Positions 36,035-43,733 of a DNA stretch of 64,000 nucleotides are shown in pieces (position 1 is the first letter of the stretch; the number at the start of each line of letters is the position of its first letter). Under the pieces are notes generated by a model, which saw only the letters and a program-made list of their open reading frames with translations, did no database searches and was not told the origin of the DNA. This DNA comes from Streptomyces sp. NBC_01775. GTDB taxonomy: Bacteria; Actinomycetota; Actinomycetes; Streptomycetales; Streptomycetaceae. A program made the position numbers and the translations under genes. The DNA is taken from assembly GCF_035917675.1 (NCBI RefSeq), contig NZ_CP109104.1, forward strand, positions 124,001 to 188,000, read 5' to 3'.

Positions 36035-36394
36035 ATGAACGCACGCATGCACCTATCAACCGCACATGATGCGCACCCGCACAGCCCTGGCGAGGAACAG
36101 TTCGCCCTGGCCGCCGAACTCCTCGCACTCCTCGGCGACCGCACCCGACTCGTCCTGCTGCACGCCCTGGCGCAGTCCGAAGCCGACGTCACCACGCTCA
36201 CGGAACTGTCCGGCGCCCAGCGCCCCGCCGTCAGCCAGCACCTGGCCCGCCTGCGGATGAGCGGACTGGTCGTCACCCGCAAGGACGGCCGCCGGGTGAT
36301 CTACGCCCTGACCGACGGGCACCTGCGCCGCGTCGTGAACGAAGCGCTCAGCCTCGCTGACCACCGGCTCACCGACCGCCCCGCCCACGACTGA
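36035..36394 (+). CDS. ArsR/SmtB-family metal-responsive repressor
   Basis: 119 residues. The ATG at 36035 has no ribosome binding site, suggesting a leaderless mRNA; ATG 36047 is an alternative. The winged helix covers ~25-95 (LALLGDRTRLVLLHALAQSE, PAVSQHLARLRMSGLVVTRK). The C-terminal helix has His residues (DGHLRRVVNEALSLADHRLT) that fit an alpha-5 zinc site. GTGCA-N14-TGCAC (36029-36052) overlaps the start and may be the operator. It should repress itself and the divergent CDF exporter. Confidence 0.9.
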   Translation: MNARMHLSTAHDAHPHSPGEEQFALAAELLALLGDRTRLVLLHALAQSEADVTTLTELSGAQRPAVSQHLARLRMSGLVVTRKDGRRVIYALTDGHLRRVVNEALSLADHRLTDRPAHD

Positions 36395-36632
36395 CCGGGC
36401 ATTGACCGGGCGGAGTGCGTGGCCGAGTGCGCGGCGGACACGGTCGCGCGTCGCGGCTGTCCCCCTGGGGCGCCGGGTGCGCTACGCACTCGCAGACGCC
36501 CGTCTCGGCCACACGCTTGACGAGCTGCGCACCGCAGTCCCGCTGGAAGGACGCCGCACCCGCGAACAGTGACCGCCGCTCTGGACATCGAGCCTCTCCC
36601 CGGGACGAGAAACCCAGCGGCGCGGCCGGCCC

Positions 36633-37184
36633 TTACCCCTCGGCTGCGGGCGAAACTCGCCTGCGAGCTCGATAGGCCGCGGCCTTGACGCGGTTGCCGC
36701 ACTCGTCCATCCCGCACCAGGTGCGCCGGGCGCCGCGCGAGCGGTCGAGGTAGATGCGAGTGCAGTCGGTGCGACCGCACTCCTTGAGACAGGCGTGGGG
36801 ATCGGCGAGCACGGCGATACCGCTTCTGGCCAGTTGGGAGAGCACCGCGCGGAGGTCTCCCAACACACGCAGCCCCGCGTTGCTGAGCTCGACCGTGGGC
36901 ATCGGCCCGGCGGCCATGTCGTTGACGATCTCAAGGTTGCCCGGGTCGAAGGGCCGAGCGAGCACGCGGTCGAGGGCGAGTCGGTAGGTCGCTTCTCGCA
37001 GTGACAGCGCGGACTCGAAGGTCGCGGAGTCGGCGGTGACACGGTCGGGGAGCTCGTCACATTCGGCCACCCACCGCTCAAGGTCTGTGGGCCCGGCCAG
37101 GACGTCGACGGGCTCGTCTCGACGAGACCCCAGGGTGCCGGCCAGATCGAGGGCCGGGTTGCCGCTCACGAACGCGAAATACAC
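36633..37184 (-). CDS. CGNR zinc-finger (ABATE-domain) regulator
   Basis: 183 residues from GTG 37184, which directly abuts a palindrome and has no ribosome site, so it is probably leaderless. The N-terminal ABATE domain starts FVSGNPALDLAGTL. The C-terminal treble-clef zinc finger has Cys136, Cys141, Cys157 and Cys162 and the name-giving C162-G-N-R165 followed by the basic helix VKAAAYRARRR that contacts DNA. It is divergent from the HAD hydrolase gene; two identical-architecture palindromes lie between them. Confidence 0.9.
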   Translation of the reverse strand: MYFAFVSGNPALDLAGTLGSRRDEPVDVLAGPTDLERWVAECDELPDRVTADSATFESALSLREATYRLALDRVLARPFDPGNLEIVNDMAAGPMPTVELSNAGLRVLGDLRAVLSQLARSGIAVLADPHACLKECGRTDCTRIYLDRSRGARRTWCGMDECGNRVKAAAYRARRRVSPAAEG

Positions 37185-37205
37185 GTCACCATCTTGACCG
37201 GTGAC
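37185..37205. promoter_or_regulatory. Operator 1 of the CGNR/HAD promoter region
   Basis: GTCACC-N9-GGTGAC palindrome. It begins one base from the GTG start codon of the CGNR gene, so a bound protein would block its initiation. Confidence 0.7.
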
Positions 37206-37223
37206 GGGGCCGATGACAAGGTC

Positions 37224-37244
37224 GTCACCGGTTGAACAGGTGAC
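37224..37244. promoter_or_regulatory. Operator 2 of the CGNR/HAD promoter region
   Basis: Second copy of GTCACC-N9-GGTGAC with the same 9-base spacer length, centre-to-centre 39 bp from the first. It lies 30 bases before the HAD gene start. Confidence 0.7.
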
Positions 37245-37273
37245 GGCCAACACGAACAGGGACAGAGGAGCGC

Positions 37274-37966
37274 ATGGCTGAGATCCGCGACATCGAGGTC
37301 GTCGTCTTCGACGTCCTCGGAACACTGGTCGACGAACCCAGCGGGCTCCGAGCGGGAATCCGCGACGCGGTGCCCATGTCCGACGATACGGCTGTCGACG
37401 AGCTGCTCACCTCCTGGCAACAGCACGTCGAGATCGAGCAGCAACGCATCTCGCAAGGGCACCGCGCGTACGTCAACACCGAGATCATCGACCGAGAGGC
37501 CGCTCAACGGGTGGCCGACCAGGCCGGAGTCGCCGATCCGGCGGCCATCGCCCGGCTGGCCTCAGCGGGCCGGCGCCTGCCCCCCTGGGGCGACTCCGTC
37601 GCCGGTCTCGAACGGCTCGCACAGCAGCTCCCCGTGCTGGGGCTCTCCAACGCGAGCCGCACCGCTTTGCTGCGACTCAACGCACATGCCGGACTGCGCT
37701 GGCACCAAGCTCTCTCCGCCGAGGCCGTCCTGGCCTACAAGCCGGCGCCGGAGGTCTACCAACTCGCCATCGACACCGCGGGATGTCCCCCGGAACGCGT
37801 GCTCATGGTGGCCGCCCACGCCTGGGACCTCCGCGCCGCTCAGGCGAGGGGCATGCGGACCGCCTACGTCCAGCGACCGGGCGGGGATCCGCCGGCGGGC
37901 TCCGATGACTTCGACCGGCGGTTCGACGGGCTCGACGAACTGGTCACCGCGCTGACGGCGAGGTAG
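37274..37966 (+). CDS. HAD-family hydrolase (haloacid dehalogenase type II-like)
   Basis: 230 residues from ATG 37274 with AGAGGAGC upstream. HAD motifs: Asp13 nucleophile in VVFDVLGTLVD (the second Asp is absent, as in L-2-haloacid dehalogenases), motif II LSNAS (~124-128), Lys in YKPAPEVY, and motif IV AAHAWDLRAAQARGM. It hydrolyses 2-haloacids or small phosphates. Controlled most likely by the divergent CGNR regulator. Confidence 0.88.
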   Translation: MAEIRDIEVVVFDVLGTLVDEPSGLRAGIRDAVPMSDDTAVDELLTSWQQHVEIEQQRISQGHRAYVNTEIIDREAAQRVADQAGVADPAAIARLASAGRRLPPWGDSVAGLERLAQQLPVLGLSNASRTALLRLNAHAGLRWHQALSAEAVLAYKPAPEVYQLAIDTAGCPPERVLMVAAHAWDLRAAQARGMRTAYVQRPGGDPPAGSDDFDRRFDGLDELVTALTAR

Positions 37967-38204
37967 CCGGGCCGATCCGCACTCCTCTCCCCCGGCCCCG
38001 CCCCGCCCCGCCCCCAGTCGATGTCACCGCGCCCTGCGACGCTCGCATTCTGTCCAGTTCGCGCTCCTGCCGAGGCGTCGACGCGCTGTCACCATGACGA
38101 TGACGCCACCCCCGCACCACCCACTCCCGCACCATCCATGGCCCGCCCGCGCGGGCCGTGTCCCGAGTACGAGCGGCACACAACCGCCGTCGTGAGGAGT
38201 CGAG

Positions 38205-39140
38205 ATGGAGCCGCCCGGACCACAGGGACACCCGCACACCCGGCAAGAGCGACTCCCTTGGCAGTGGGAGGAGCACGAGTGGCGCCGGCACGTGGAGCGC
38301 GCCCGCGCCGGCCGCAGCCTCAAGCCCGCCGTGTGGCCACAGGGCGCCAGGGTCGCGGTGGCCCTGTCCTTCGACCCGGACCACGAGACGATCCCTCTCC
38401 GTGACGCCGAGACCAGGCCGGGGAAGCTCTCACAGGGCGAGTACGGGGCCCGGGTGGGCGTACCGCGCATTCTGGCGCTGCTGGAGCGGCACTCCATCCC
38501 CGCGACCTTCTTCATGCCCGCTGTATGCGCGTTGCTGCGCCCGGATGAGGCGCGCGGCTACACCGACCGGGGCCATGAGGTCGGCATCCACGGCTGGATC
38601 CACGAGCGGAACATGCTGCTGGAGGCCAAGGACGAGCGGGAGTTGACGTTCCGCTGCGCGGACACGCTGGAGCGGCTCTCGGGGCAGCGCCCGCAAGGCA
38701 TCCGCACGCCCTCGTGGGACTTCAGCGACCACACCCTTGCCGTGATCCGGGAGCTGGAGCTCCTGTACGACTCGTCGTTGATGGCCGACGACGACCCCTA
38801 CGAGGTCCTGGCCGACGGAGAGCGGACCGGACTGGTGGAGCTGCCACCGGAGTGGATCCGCGACGACGCGGTCTACTTCACCATGGACCGGTACACGGAT
38901 GTGCGCCCGTACGCCGTCCCCCGGCAGGTAGGAAGCATCTGGCGCGACGAGTTCGACGCGGCGTACGCGGAAGGCGGGATGTTCCAGATGACGATGCATC
39001 CCCATGTGATCGGCCACCGGTCACGGATGGTCGTGCTGGAGGACCTTCTCTCCCACATCGCGGGGCACGAAGGCGTCTGGTACGCCACACACGCCGAGGT
39101 GGCGGCGTATGTCAAGAATCAGGCCGGGCTCGGTGCCTGA
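38205..39140 (+). CDS. Polysaccharide-deacetylase (NodB-fold) protein, HpPgdA/PuuE-like
   Basis: 311 residues from ATG 38205 behind GAGGAG. NodB-fold metal motifs: Asp57-x-Asp59 (SFDPDHET), His129 and His133 (HGWIHER), RTPSWDFS and MTMHPHVIGHRS. No signal peptide, so it acts in the cytoplasm; this fits the HpPgdA/allantoinase-PuuE branch acting on small amides or cytoplasmic precursors more than secreted chitin deacetylases. The M20 amidohydrolase downstream suggests amide catabolism. Confidence 0.85.
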   Translation: MEPPGPQGHPHTRQERLPWQWEEHEWRRHVERARAGRSLKPAVWPQGARVAVALSFDPDHETIPLRDAETRPGKLSQGEYGARVGVPRILALLERHSIPATFFMPAVCALLRPDEARGYTDRGHEVGIHGWIHERNMLLEAKDERELTFRCADTLERLSGQRPQGIRTPSWDFSDHTLAVIRELELLYDSSLMADDDPYEVLADGERTGLVELPPEWIRDDAVYFTMDRYTDVRPYAVPRQVGSIWRDEFDAAYAEGGMFQMTMHPHVIGHRSRMVVLEDLLSHIAGHEGVWYATHAEVAAYVKNQAGLGA

Positions 39141-39149
39141 GGAAGTGGG

Positions 39150-39222
39150 GCTGTGCCAGGACGACTTCAGGCAGCTGTGCCAGGACGGCATCGGACAGGC
39201 TGTGCCGGTACGGCATCGGACA
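39150..39222 (+). repeat. Three imperfect 24-25 bp tandem repeats overlapping a start codon
   Basis: Units start at 39150, 39174 and 39199 with GCTGTGCC; units 2 and 3 share nearly all of GGACGGCATCGGACA. The last base of unit 3 is the A of the HAD-IIA start codon. No ribosome binding site is evident there. Confidence 0.8.
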
Positions 39223-40241
39223 TGACGTACCTCTCCCCCGACCCGGAAGCCGGGCTCCCGCTGGCCCAGCGGTACGACGCCGCCCTTGTCGACCTCGACG
39301 GTGTCGTCTACGTCGGATCCCGCGCCGTGGAGCACGCGGTTGACTCCCTGACCCGGGCCCGGAGGTCCGGGATGCGCCTGGCCTACGTCACGAACAACGC
39401 CTTCGGCGCTCCCCCTGCCCTCGTCGGGCGGCTGAACCAGCTCGGTGTGCCCGCGGCCGAGCGGGACATCGTGACCTCGGCACAGGCCGCCGCGCGACTC
39501 GCCGCCGATCGCTGTCCGCCCGGCGCGCCGGTACTGGTCGTCGGAGGTGAGGCTCTCGTCGCCGCCGTGCGGGCCCGGGGTCTGCAACCGGTGGGCTCCG
39601 CCGATGACCGGCCGGTCTGCGTGATACAGGGATTCGCGCCGACGGTCGACTGGCACGACCTCGCGGAGGCGGGTTACGCGGTCGCCCGCGGGGCCTCGTG
39701 GATCGTCACCAACGCCGATCGCACGGCGCCCACCTCCAGGGGAACGGCCCCCGGGAACGGGGCCCTCGCCGACGTGGTCGCCCTCGCCACGGGTGCGGCT
39801 CCCACCGTGGCGGGCAAACCCTCCACCGCGCTGCTGCGAGAGGGCGCGGCCCGTACCGGCGCCCGGCGTCCGCTGATGGTCGGGGACCGGCTGGACACCG
39901 ACATCCAGGGCGCGCACCGGGCCGGTTACGACAGCCTGCTGGTCCTCACCGGCGTGACCACACCCGCGGCTCTCCTGGCCGCACCCGCCTCGTGTCGCCC
40001 CACCCATCTGGCCGCCGATCTGCGGGGGCTGCTGACGCCGGGCCGCCAGGTGGCACCGCGCGCGGACGGTTACGCGTGCGGCGGCTGGGTCGCCGTCGTC
40101 CAGGAGGGTGAGCTGATGCTGTCCGGGCGGGGGGATCCGACCGACGCGCTGTGGGCCGCCTGCGCCGCCGCCTGGTCGTCACCCGTCCCGCCGACGACGG
40201 ACAAAGCCCTGGCCGCCATGGCGTCGGGGGTCCGGTCGTGA
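39222..40241 (+). CDS. HAD-superfamily subclass IIA phosphatase (NagD-like)
   Basis: 339 residues from ATG 39222; GTG and other starts upstream are possible because the leader is repetitive. Motif I Asp24-x-Asp26 (ALVDLDGVVY), motif II VTNNA (~56-60), a C2A cap, then AGKPST and GDRLDTDI for the late motifs. Members dephosphorylate glycolate phosphate, pNPP-like or nucleotide phosphates. The last ~50 residues are an extra tail beyond the core. Confidence 0.86.
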   Translation: MTYLSPDPEAGLPLAQRYDAALVDLDGVVYVGSRAVEHAVDSLTRARRSGMRLAYVTNNAFGAPPALVGRLNQLGVPAAERDIVTSAQAAARLAADRCPPGAPVLVVGGEALVAAVRARGLQPVGSADDRPVCVIQGFAPTVDWHDLAEAGYAVARGASWIVTNADRTAPTSRGTAPGNGALADVVALATGAAPTVAGKPSTALLREGAARTGARRPLMVGDRLDTDIQGAHRAGYDSLLVLTGVTTPAALLAAPASCRPTHLAADLRGLLTPGRQVAPRADGYACGGWVAVVQEGELMLSGRGDPTDALWAACAAAWSSPVPPTTDKALAAMASGVRS

Positions 40242-40269
40242 GTCGCCTGCCCTGAAAGGAGCGCGCGTC

Positions 40270-41613
40270 ATGCCACCCGCCGACGGCGCGGACACGGAGC
40301 CCGTGTCCCCCACTTCTCCGGCCCCGACGGTCCCGGCCAAGGTGGCCCCGACGGCCGCGGCAGCTCCGACGGCTTCGTCGTCCCCATCGTCCCCCGCGTC
40401 ACCGGAGAGCGCTCTGCTGGCAGCGGCCCGGCAATACGCGGCCGGCGCCGTCTCCCTGCGCCGGTCCTTGCACTCCGTACCGGAAGTCGGCCTTCAGGTG
40501 CCGGAGACACAGCGACGCGTCCTGCGCGCGCTGGACGGCCTCGGCCTTGAGATCCGCACCGGGCGGCGGCTCACGTCAGTGACCGCCCTGCTTCGCGGAG
40601 CGCGGCGGGGACCGACTCTGCTGCTGCGTGCGGACATGGACGCGCTACCGGTGCACGAGAGCACAGGGCGGGAATTCGCCTCGCGGGCTCCCGGTGTGAT
40701 GCACGCCTGCGGACACGACGCGCACACCGCCATGCTGGCGGGGGCCGCGCGGCTGCTCGCCGGACGGCGGGGGGAGATCGCCGGGCAGGTCGTCTTCATG
40801 TTCCAGCCCGGCGAGGAGGGCTGCCACGGCGCCCGCCACATGATCGATGAGGGTGTGCTCGAATGCGACGGCCGCCCGGTGGATGCCGCGTTCGCGCTGC
40901 ACGTGATGCCCGGCCTGCCCAGCGGCACGCTCCACCTGCGGCCCGGCCCGCAGATGGCCGCCTCCGACAGGTTCCGTGTCGTGGTCCGCGGCCGGGGAGG
41001 TCACGCGTCCGCTCCGCACGACACCGCCGACCCGGTGCCGGTGGCCTGCGAGACCGTGCTGGCCCTCCAGACCGCGATGACCAGGAGAGTCGCCGCGGCG
41101 GACGCCGCGGTCCTCACCGTCAGCGGGCTGAGCGCGGGCTCGCTCCCCGGAGTCATTCCCGAGACCGCCGAGCTCACCGGGACCCTCCGGACCGTGTCGG
41201 CGAGCACCCGCGAGTTCCTGCACACACTGCTCGTCCAGGTGGCCGACGGCGTCGCCGCGGCACACGGTGTGCGGGCCGAGGTGGTCATCGAGCAGGGCTA
41301 CCCTCCGACGGTCAACGACGCCGGGTTCACCGACTTCGTGCTGCGCGCGGCGGCCGATGTGCTCGGCCCCGGCCGCGCCCGCGTACTTCCGGATCCGGGG
41401 ATGACCGCCGAGGACTTCTCGTACGTGCTGAACGAGGTCCCCGGTGCGCTGGCCTTCCTCGGAGCCTGCCCGCCCGGCCTGGCGCCGGAGCGGGCTCCGG
41501 CCCTGCACTCCAGCCGCGCGGACATCGACGAGGGCGCCCTCGCGGCCGGCATCGCCTGCCACTCCGCCGTGGCGCTGCGCTTTCTGTCCGGCCGCCCGAG
41601 GACCGCGTCGTGA
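40270..41613 (+). CDS. M20D-family amidohydrolase (N-acyl amino acid / amide hydrolase)
   Basis: 447 residues from ATG 40270 with GAAAGGAG. The first ~45 residues are an unusual Ala/Pro/Ser/Thr-rich extension. The dinuclear zinc peptidase core shows Asp122/Asp124 (LRADMDALP), Cys147-Gly-His149-Asp150 (MHACGHDAH), Glu182-Glu183 (QPGEEG), and the lid block GRGGHASAPHDTADPV. It removes acyl groups from amino acids or auxin-type conjugates. Its stop overlaps the GNAT start by 4 bases, so the two are coupled. Confidence 0.9.
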   Translation: MPPADGADTEPVSPTSPAPTVPAKVAPTAAAAPTASSSPSSPASPESALLAAARQYAAGAVSLRRSLHSVPEVGLQVPETQRRVLRALDGLGLEIRTGRRLTSVTALLRGARRGPTLLLRADMDALPVHESTGREFASRAPGVMHACGHDAHTAMLAGAARLLAGRRGEIAGQVVFMFQPGEEGCHGARHMIDEGVLECDGRPVDAAFALHVMPGLPSGTLHLRPGPQMAASDRFRVVVRGRGGHASAPHDTADPVPVACETVLALQTAMTRRVAAADAAVLTVSGLSAGSLPGVIPETAELTGTLRTVSASTREFLHTLLVQVADGVAAAHGVRAEVVIEQGYPPTVNDAGFTDFVLRAAADVLGPGRARVLPDPGMTAEDFSYVLNEVPGALAFLGACPPGLAPERAPALHSSRADIDEGALAAGIACHSAVALRFLSGRPRTAS

Positions 41614-42137
41614 GCGCCTTGCGCATCCGCCCGGCCCGCCCGGAGGAGCTGGAGCGCGTGGTGGAGCTGTGGCTGGAGGCGAGCCGATGGCTGGCCTCCC
41701 GGGGCAGCGAGCAGTGGCAATACCCGCCACGGAGGGGGCGGATGGCCGAGGCCGTGCGGAACGGGGAGTGCCACCTCGCCTTCCTGGACGGCCACCTGGC
41801 CGCGACCGTCACCCTCCAGGAGAAGGGCGACCCCGAGTGGTGGGCGGACGACGATCCCACCGCCGCCCTCTATGTGCACGATCTGACGGTGCGCCGGCCC
41901 TTGGCCGGTCAGCGGATCGGGGCCCGGCTGCTGGACTGGGCAGGCGCGGAGGCGGGAGGGCGGGGAAAGCCCTGGCTCAGGCTGGAGGCGTGGAAGACCA
42001 ACCGCTCGCTGCACCGCTACTACCTGGGCCAAGGGTTCGAGCTGCTGCGGATCGTCGATCTGCCGCACCGCAATTCCGGAGCGCTCTTCCAGCGGCGCTC
42101 GGCCATGCGCACGAGGCCCGCCGGTACCCCGGAGTGA
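41610..42137 (+). CDS. GNAT N-acetyltransferase
   Basis: 175 residues from GTG 41610 (GTGA overlap with the M20 stop). The acetyl-CoA-binding motif A region is VHDLTVRRPLAGQRIGARLL (~90-109), followed by RLEAWKTNRSLHRYYLGQGF. It acetylates an amine. Coupled to an amidohydrolase, it could form an acylation/deacylation pair on one amino compound, for instance protection and release. A strong terminator follows. Confidence 0.86.
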   Translation: MSALRIRPARPEELERVVELWLEASRWLASRGSEQWQYPPRRGRMAEAVRNGECHLAFLDGHLAATVTLQEKGDPEWWADDDPTAALYVHDLTVRRPLAGQRIGARLLDWAGAEAGGRGKPWLRLEAWKTNRSLHRYYLGQGFELLRIVDLPHRNSGALFQRRSAMRTRPAGTPE

Positions 42138-42152
42138 CGGCGTCGCCGCGCA

Positions 42153-42187
42153 CGTGGGTGTGCGGTGCCGCGCGTCGCACACCCACG
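42153..42187 (+). terminator. Terminator after the GNAT gene
   Basis: Perfect 12-bp stem CGTGGGTGTGCG / CGCACACCCACG with an 11-nt loop, 15 bases after the GNAT stop. It separates the amidohydrolase unit from the SbnA-like cluster. Confidence 0.85.
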
Positions 42188-42492
42188 AGACGCGCCGCGC
42201 GGAACACCCGGGCCACGTCCGCCACTGTCACACGTGAAATACCGTGCCACTCACATATGTTCAAAACACATGCAAACCGATCGGATAACCGACAGAAACA
42301 TTCTCCGGTGTGGCCAGAATTTACCCTTGTGAGCACTGGAACGAAAATCTACCGTTCGTAAAGTGACCGGGCACCTGTGCGGTTTTCGCGAGCCGGGCCG
42401 GGCGGTGTTGACGTGCCACAAAGATCAAGAAGCGGAACCTCCGGAATTCCCCACGCGCCACACCAGCGGGACACCCGATCCGTGGAGTTGCC
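42188..42492 (+). promoter_or_regulatory. A/T-rich promoter region of the SbnA-like cluster
   Basis: Base composition falls to about 50% GC at 42230-42365, far below the surroundings. This is typical of a regulated promoter or foreign upstream region. No recognisable operator consensus stands out. No gene is visible. Confidence 0.55.
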
Positions 42493-43557
42493 TTGTTGCA
42501 GATCCCCCACACTCAGGCCGTGCCGCTGAAAAACAAATTCATGCATATGCCGCCTACACCTGTCATTCCCCTGCGGCTGGTTGTCGAAGGGGTCGAGCGC
42601 ACGCTGTGGCTCAAGCTGGAGTGCTACAGCCCTTACGGCTCGATCAAGGGCCGCACGGCGCTGGGGCTGTGGGAGGACGTCGCCGGACGGACGGATCCGG
42701 ACGTGGGGATCATCGAGTCCACCTCCGGGAACCTCGGCCTGGCCCTGGCGGCTGTCGCCGCCGCTCACCGGGTGCCGTTCACCGCGGTGATGGACCCGCG
42801 CACCAGCGTGTCCGTGCTGAGGTCGGTCCAGGCGCTCGGAGCCCGGGTGGTGACAGTGGACCAACCCGACGGTGCCGGCGGCTACCTGCTCAACAGGCTG
42901 GCGTACATCGAGCAGCGGATCGACGCCGAACCCCGTCTGGTGTGGCCGAACCAGTACGCGAACCCGGCCAACCCGAGGGTGCACGCCCGTTGGACGGCGC
43001 CCGAACTGCACGCCCAGGTACCCACCGCCCCGCTGTGCGTACTCATCGCGGTGTCCACCGGCGGCACGCTCACCGGCTTCCGGAACTTCACCGAGGACTC
43101 CGGCTGCGGCTGGGACCTGGTCGGCGTGGACCTCGTGGGCTCCGCCGCGCTCGGTGGCCCCACCGGCCCCCGCGTCCTGTCCGGCATCGGCGCGAGCCGA
43201 CGGTCCAGCTACCTTCCCGACGGTTTCAGCCCGACGCTGCGCGTCACCTCGCAGGAGGCCGTCAGCACCTGCTTGTGGCTCCTGCGCACCACCGGGATCG
43301 CCCTGGGATCGAGCGCGGGAGCACTGGTCGCGTGCGCGCTGCGCATGTTCCGGGAGACACCGCACCTGGTGGACGCGGCCTGCGTGTGCCCGGACGGCGC
43401 GGACAGGTACACCGACACGATCTACTCCCTCGCGTGGCGGCACCGCAACGGGCTGGCCGACACCGAAGTCGCACACGGAGTCCGGGTCATCTCTCCGGTG
43501 CGTTCGGTACCCGAGACCGCCGCGGTGGGCACTCCGGACGGCGAGGCCCACCGGTGA
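42493..43557 (+). CDS. sbnA: SbnA-like PLP-dependent synthase (cysteine synthase family)
   Basis: 354 residues from a TTG at 42493 (GTGGAG five bases upstream; TTG 42496 equally possible; the next in-frame ATG, at residue 17, lacks a ribosome site). Fold-type II PLP enzyme: Lys52 in YSPYGSIKGR binds PLP, Ser76-Thr-Ser-Gly-Asn80 is the cofactor/substrate loop, and VWPNQYANPANPRVH is an SbnA-type block. SbnA condenses O-phosphoserine with glutamate on the way to 2,3-diaminopropionate. The IKGR in place of IKDR near the active lysine is a deviation from most relatives. Confidence 0.87.
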   Translation: MLQIPHTQAVPLKNKFMHMPPTPVIPLRLVVEGVERTLWLKLECYSPYGSIKGRTALGLWEDVAGRTDPDVGIIESTSGNLGLALAAVAAAHRVPFTAVMDPRTSVSVLRSVQALGARVVTVDQPDGAGGYLLNRLAYIEQRIDAEPRLVWPNQYANPANPRVHARWTAPELHAQVPTAPLCVLIAVSTGGTLTGFRNFTEDSGCGWDLVGVDLVGSAALGGPTGPRVLSGIGASRRSSYLPDGFSPTLRVTSQEAVSTCLWLLRTTGIALGSSAGALVACALRMFRETPHLVDAACVCPDGADRYTDTIYSLAWRHRNGLADTEVAHGVRVISPVRSVPETAAVGTPDGEAHR

Positions 43558-43733
43558 GCGCCGCAGCCGCGCAGGACGCGCTGTACCGCTTCGATGTCGT
43601 CCAGCAGGTCGCGTGGGCGGCGCGCTGCGCCGCCGAGGAGCGCCACCACCGGACGAGCGACGCATCCCCCAGCCGACCGATCAGAGGTGAGACCCGATGC
43701 CCTCTCCCCCCGCCACACCGGTCTCCCCGGTGA
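43554..43733 (+). CDS. Small coupled ORF between the SbnA-like and aaRS-like genes
   Basis: 59 residues from GTG 43554, overlapping the SbnA-like stop by 4 bases (GTGA) and the start of the aaRS-like gene by 37 bases. The first ~35 residues look protein-like and helical (DALYRFDVVQQVAWAARCAA, then EERHHRTSD); the tail is basic and Pro-rich. It could be a small protein, or only a coupling device that carries ribosomes to the next start. I do not recognise it. Confidence 0.4.
   Translation: MSAAAAQDALYRFDVVQQVAWAARCAAEERHHRTSDASPSRPIRGETRCPLPPPHRSPR

Noticed and set aside
34114..36069. 651-codon plus-strand frame opposite the CDF exporter and transglycosylase gene
   Set aside because: Low-complexity product antisense to two well-supported genes; an artefact of high GC.
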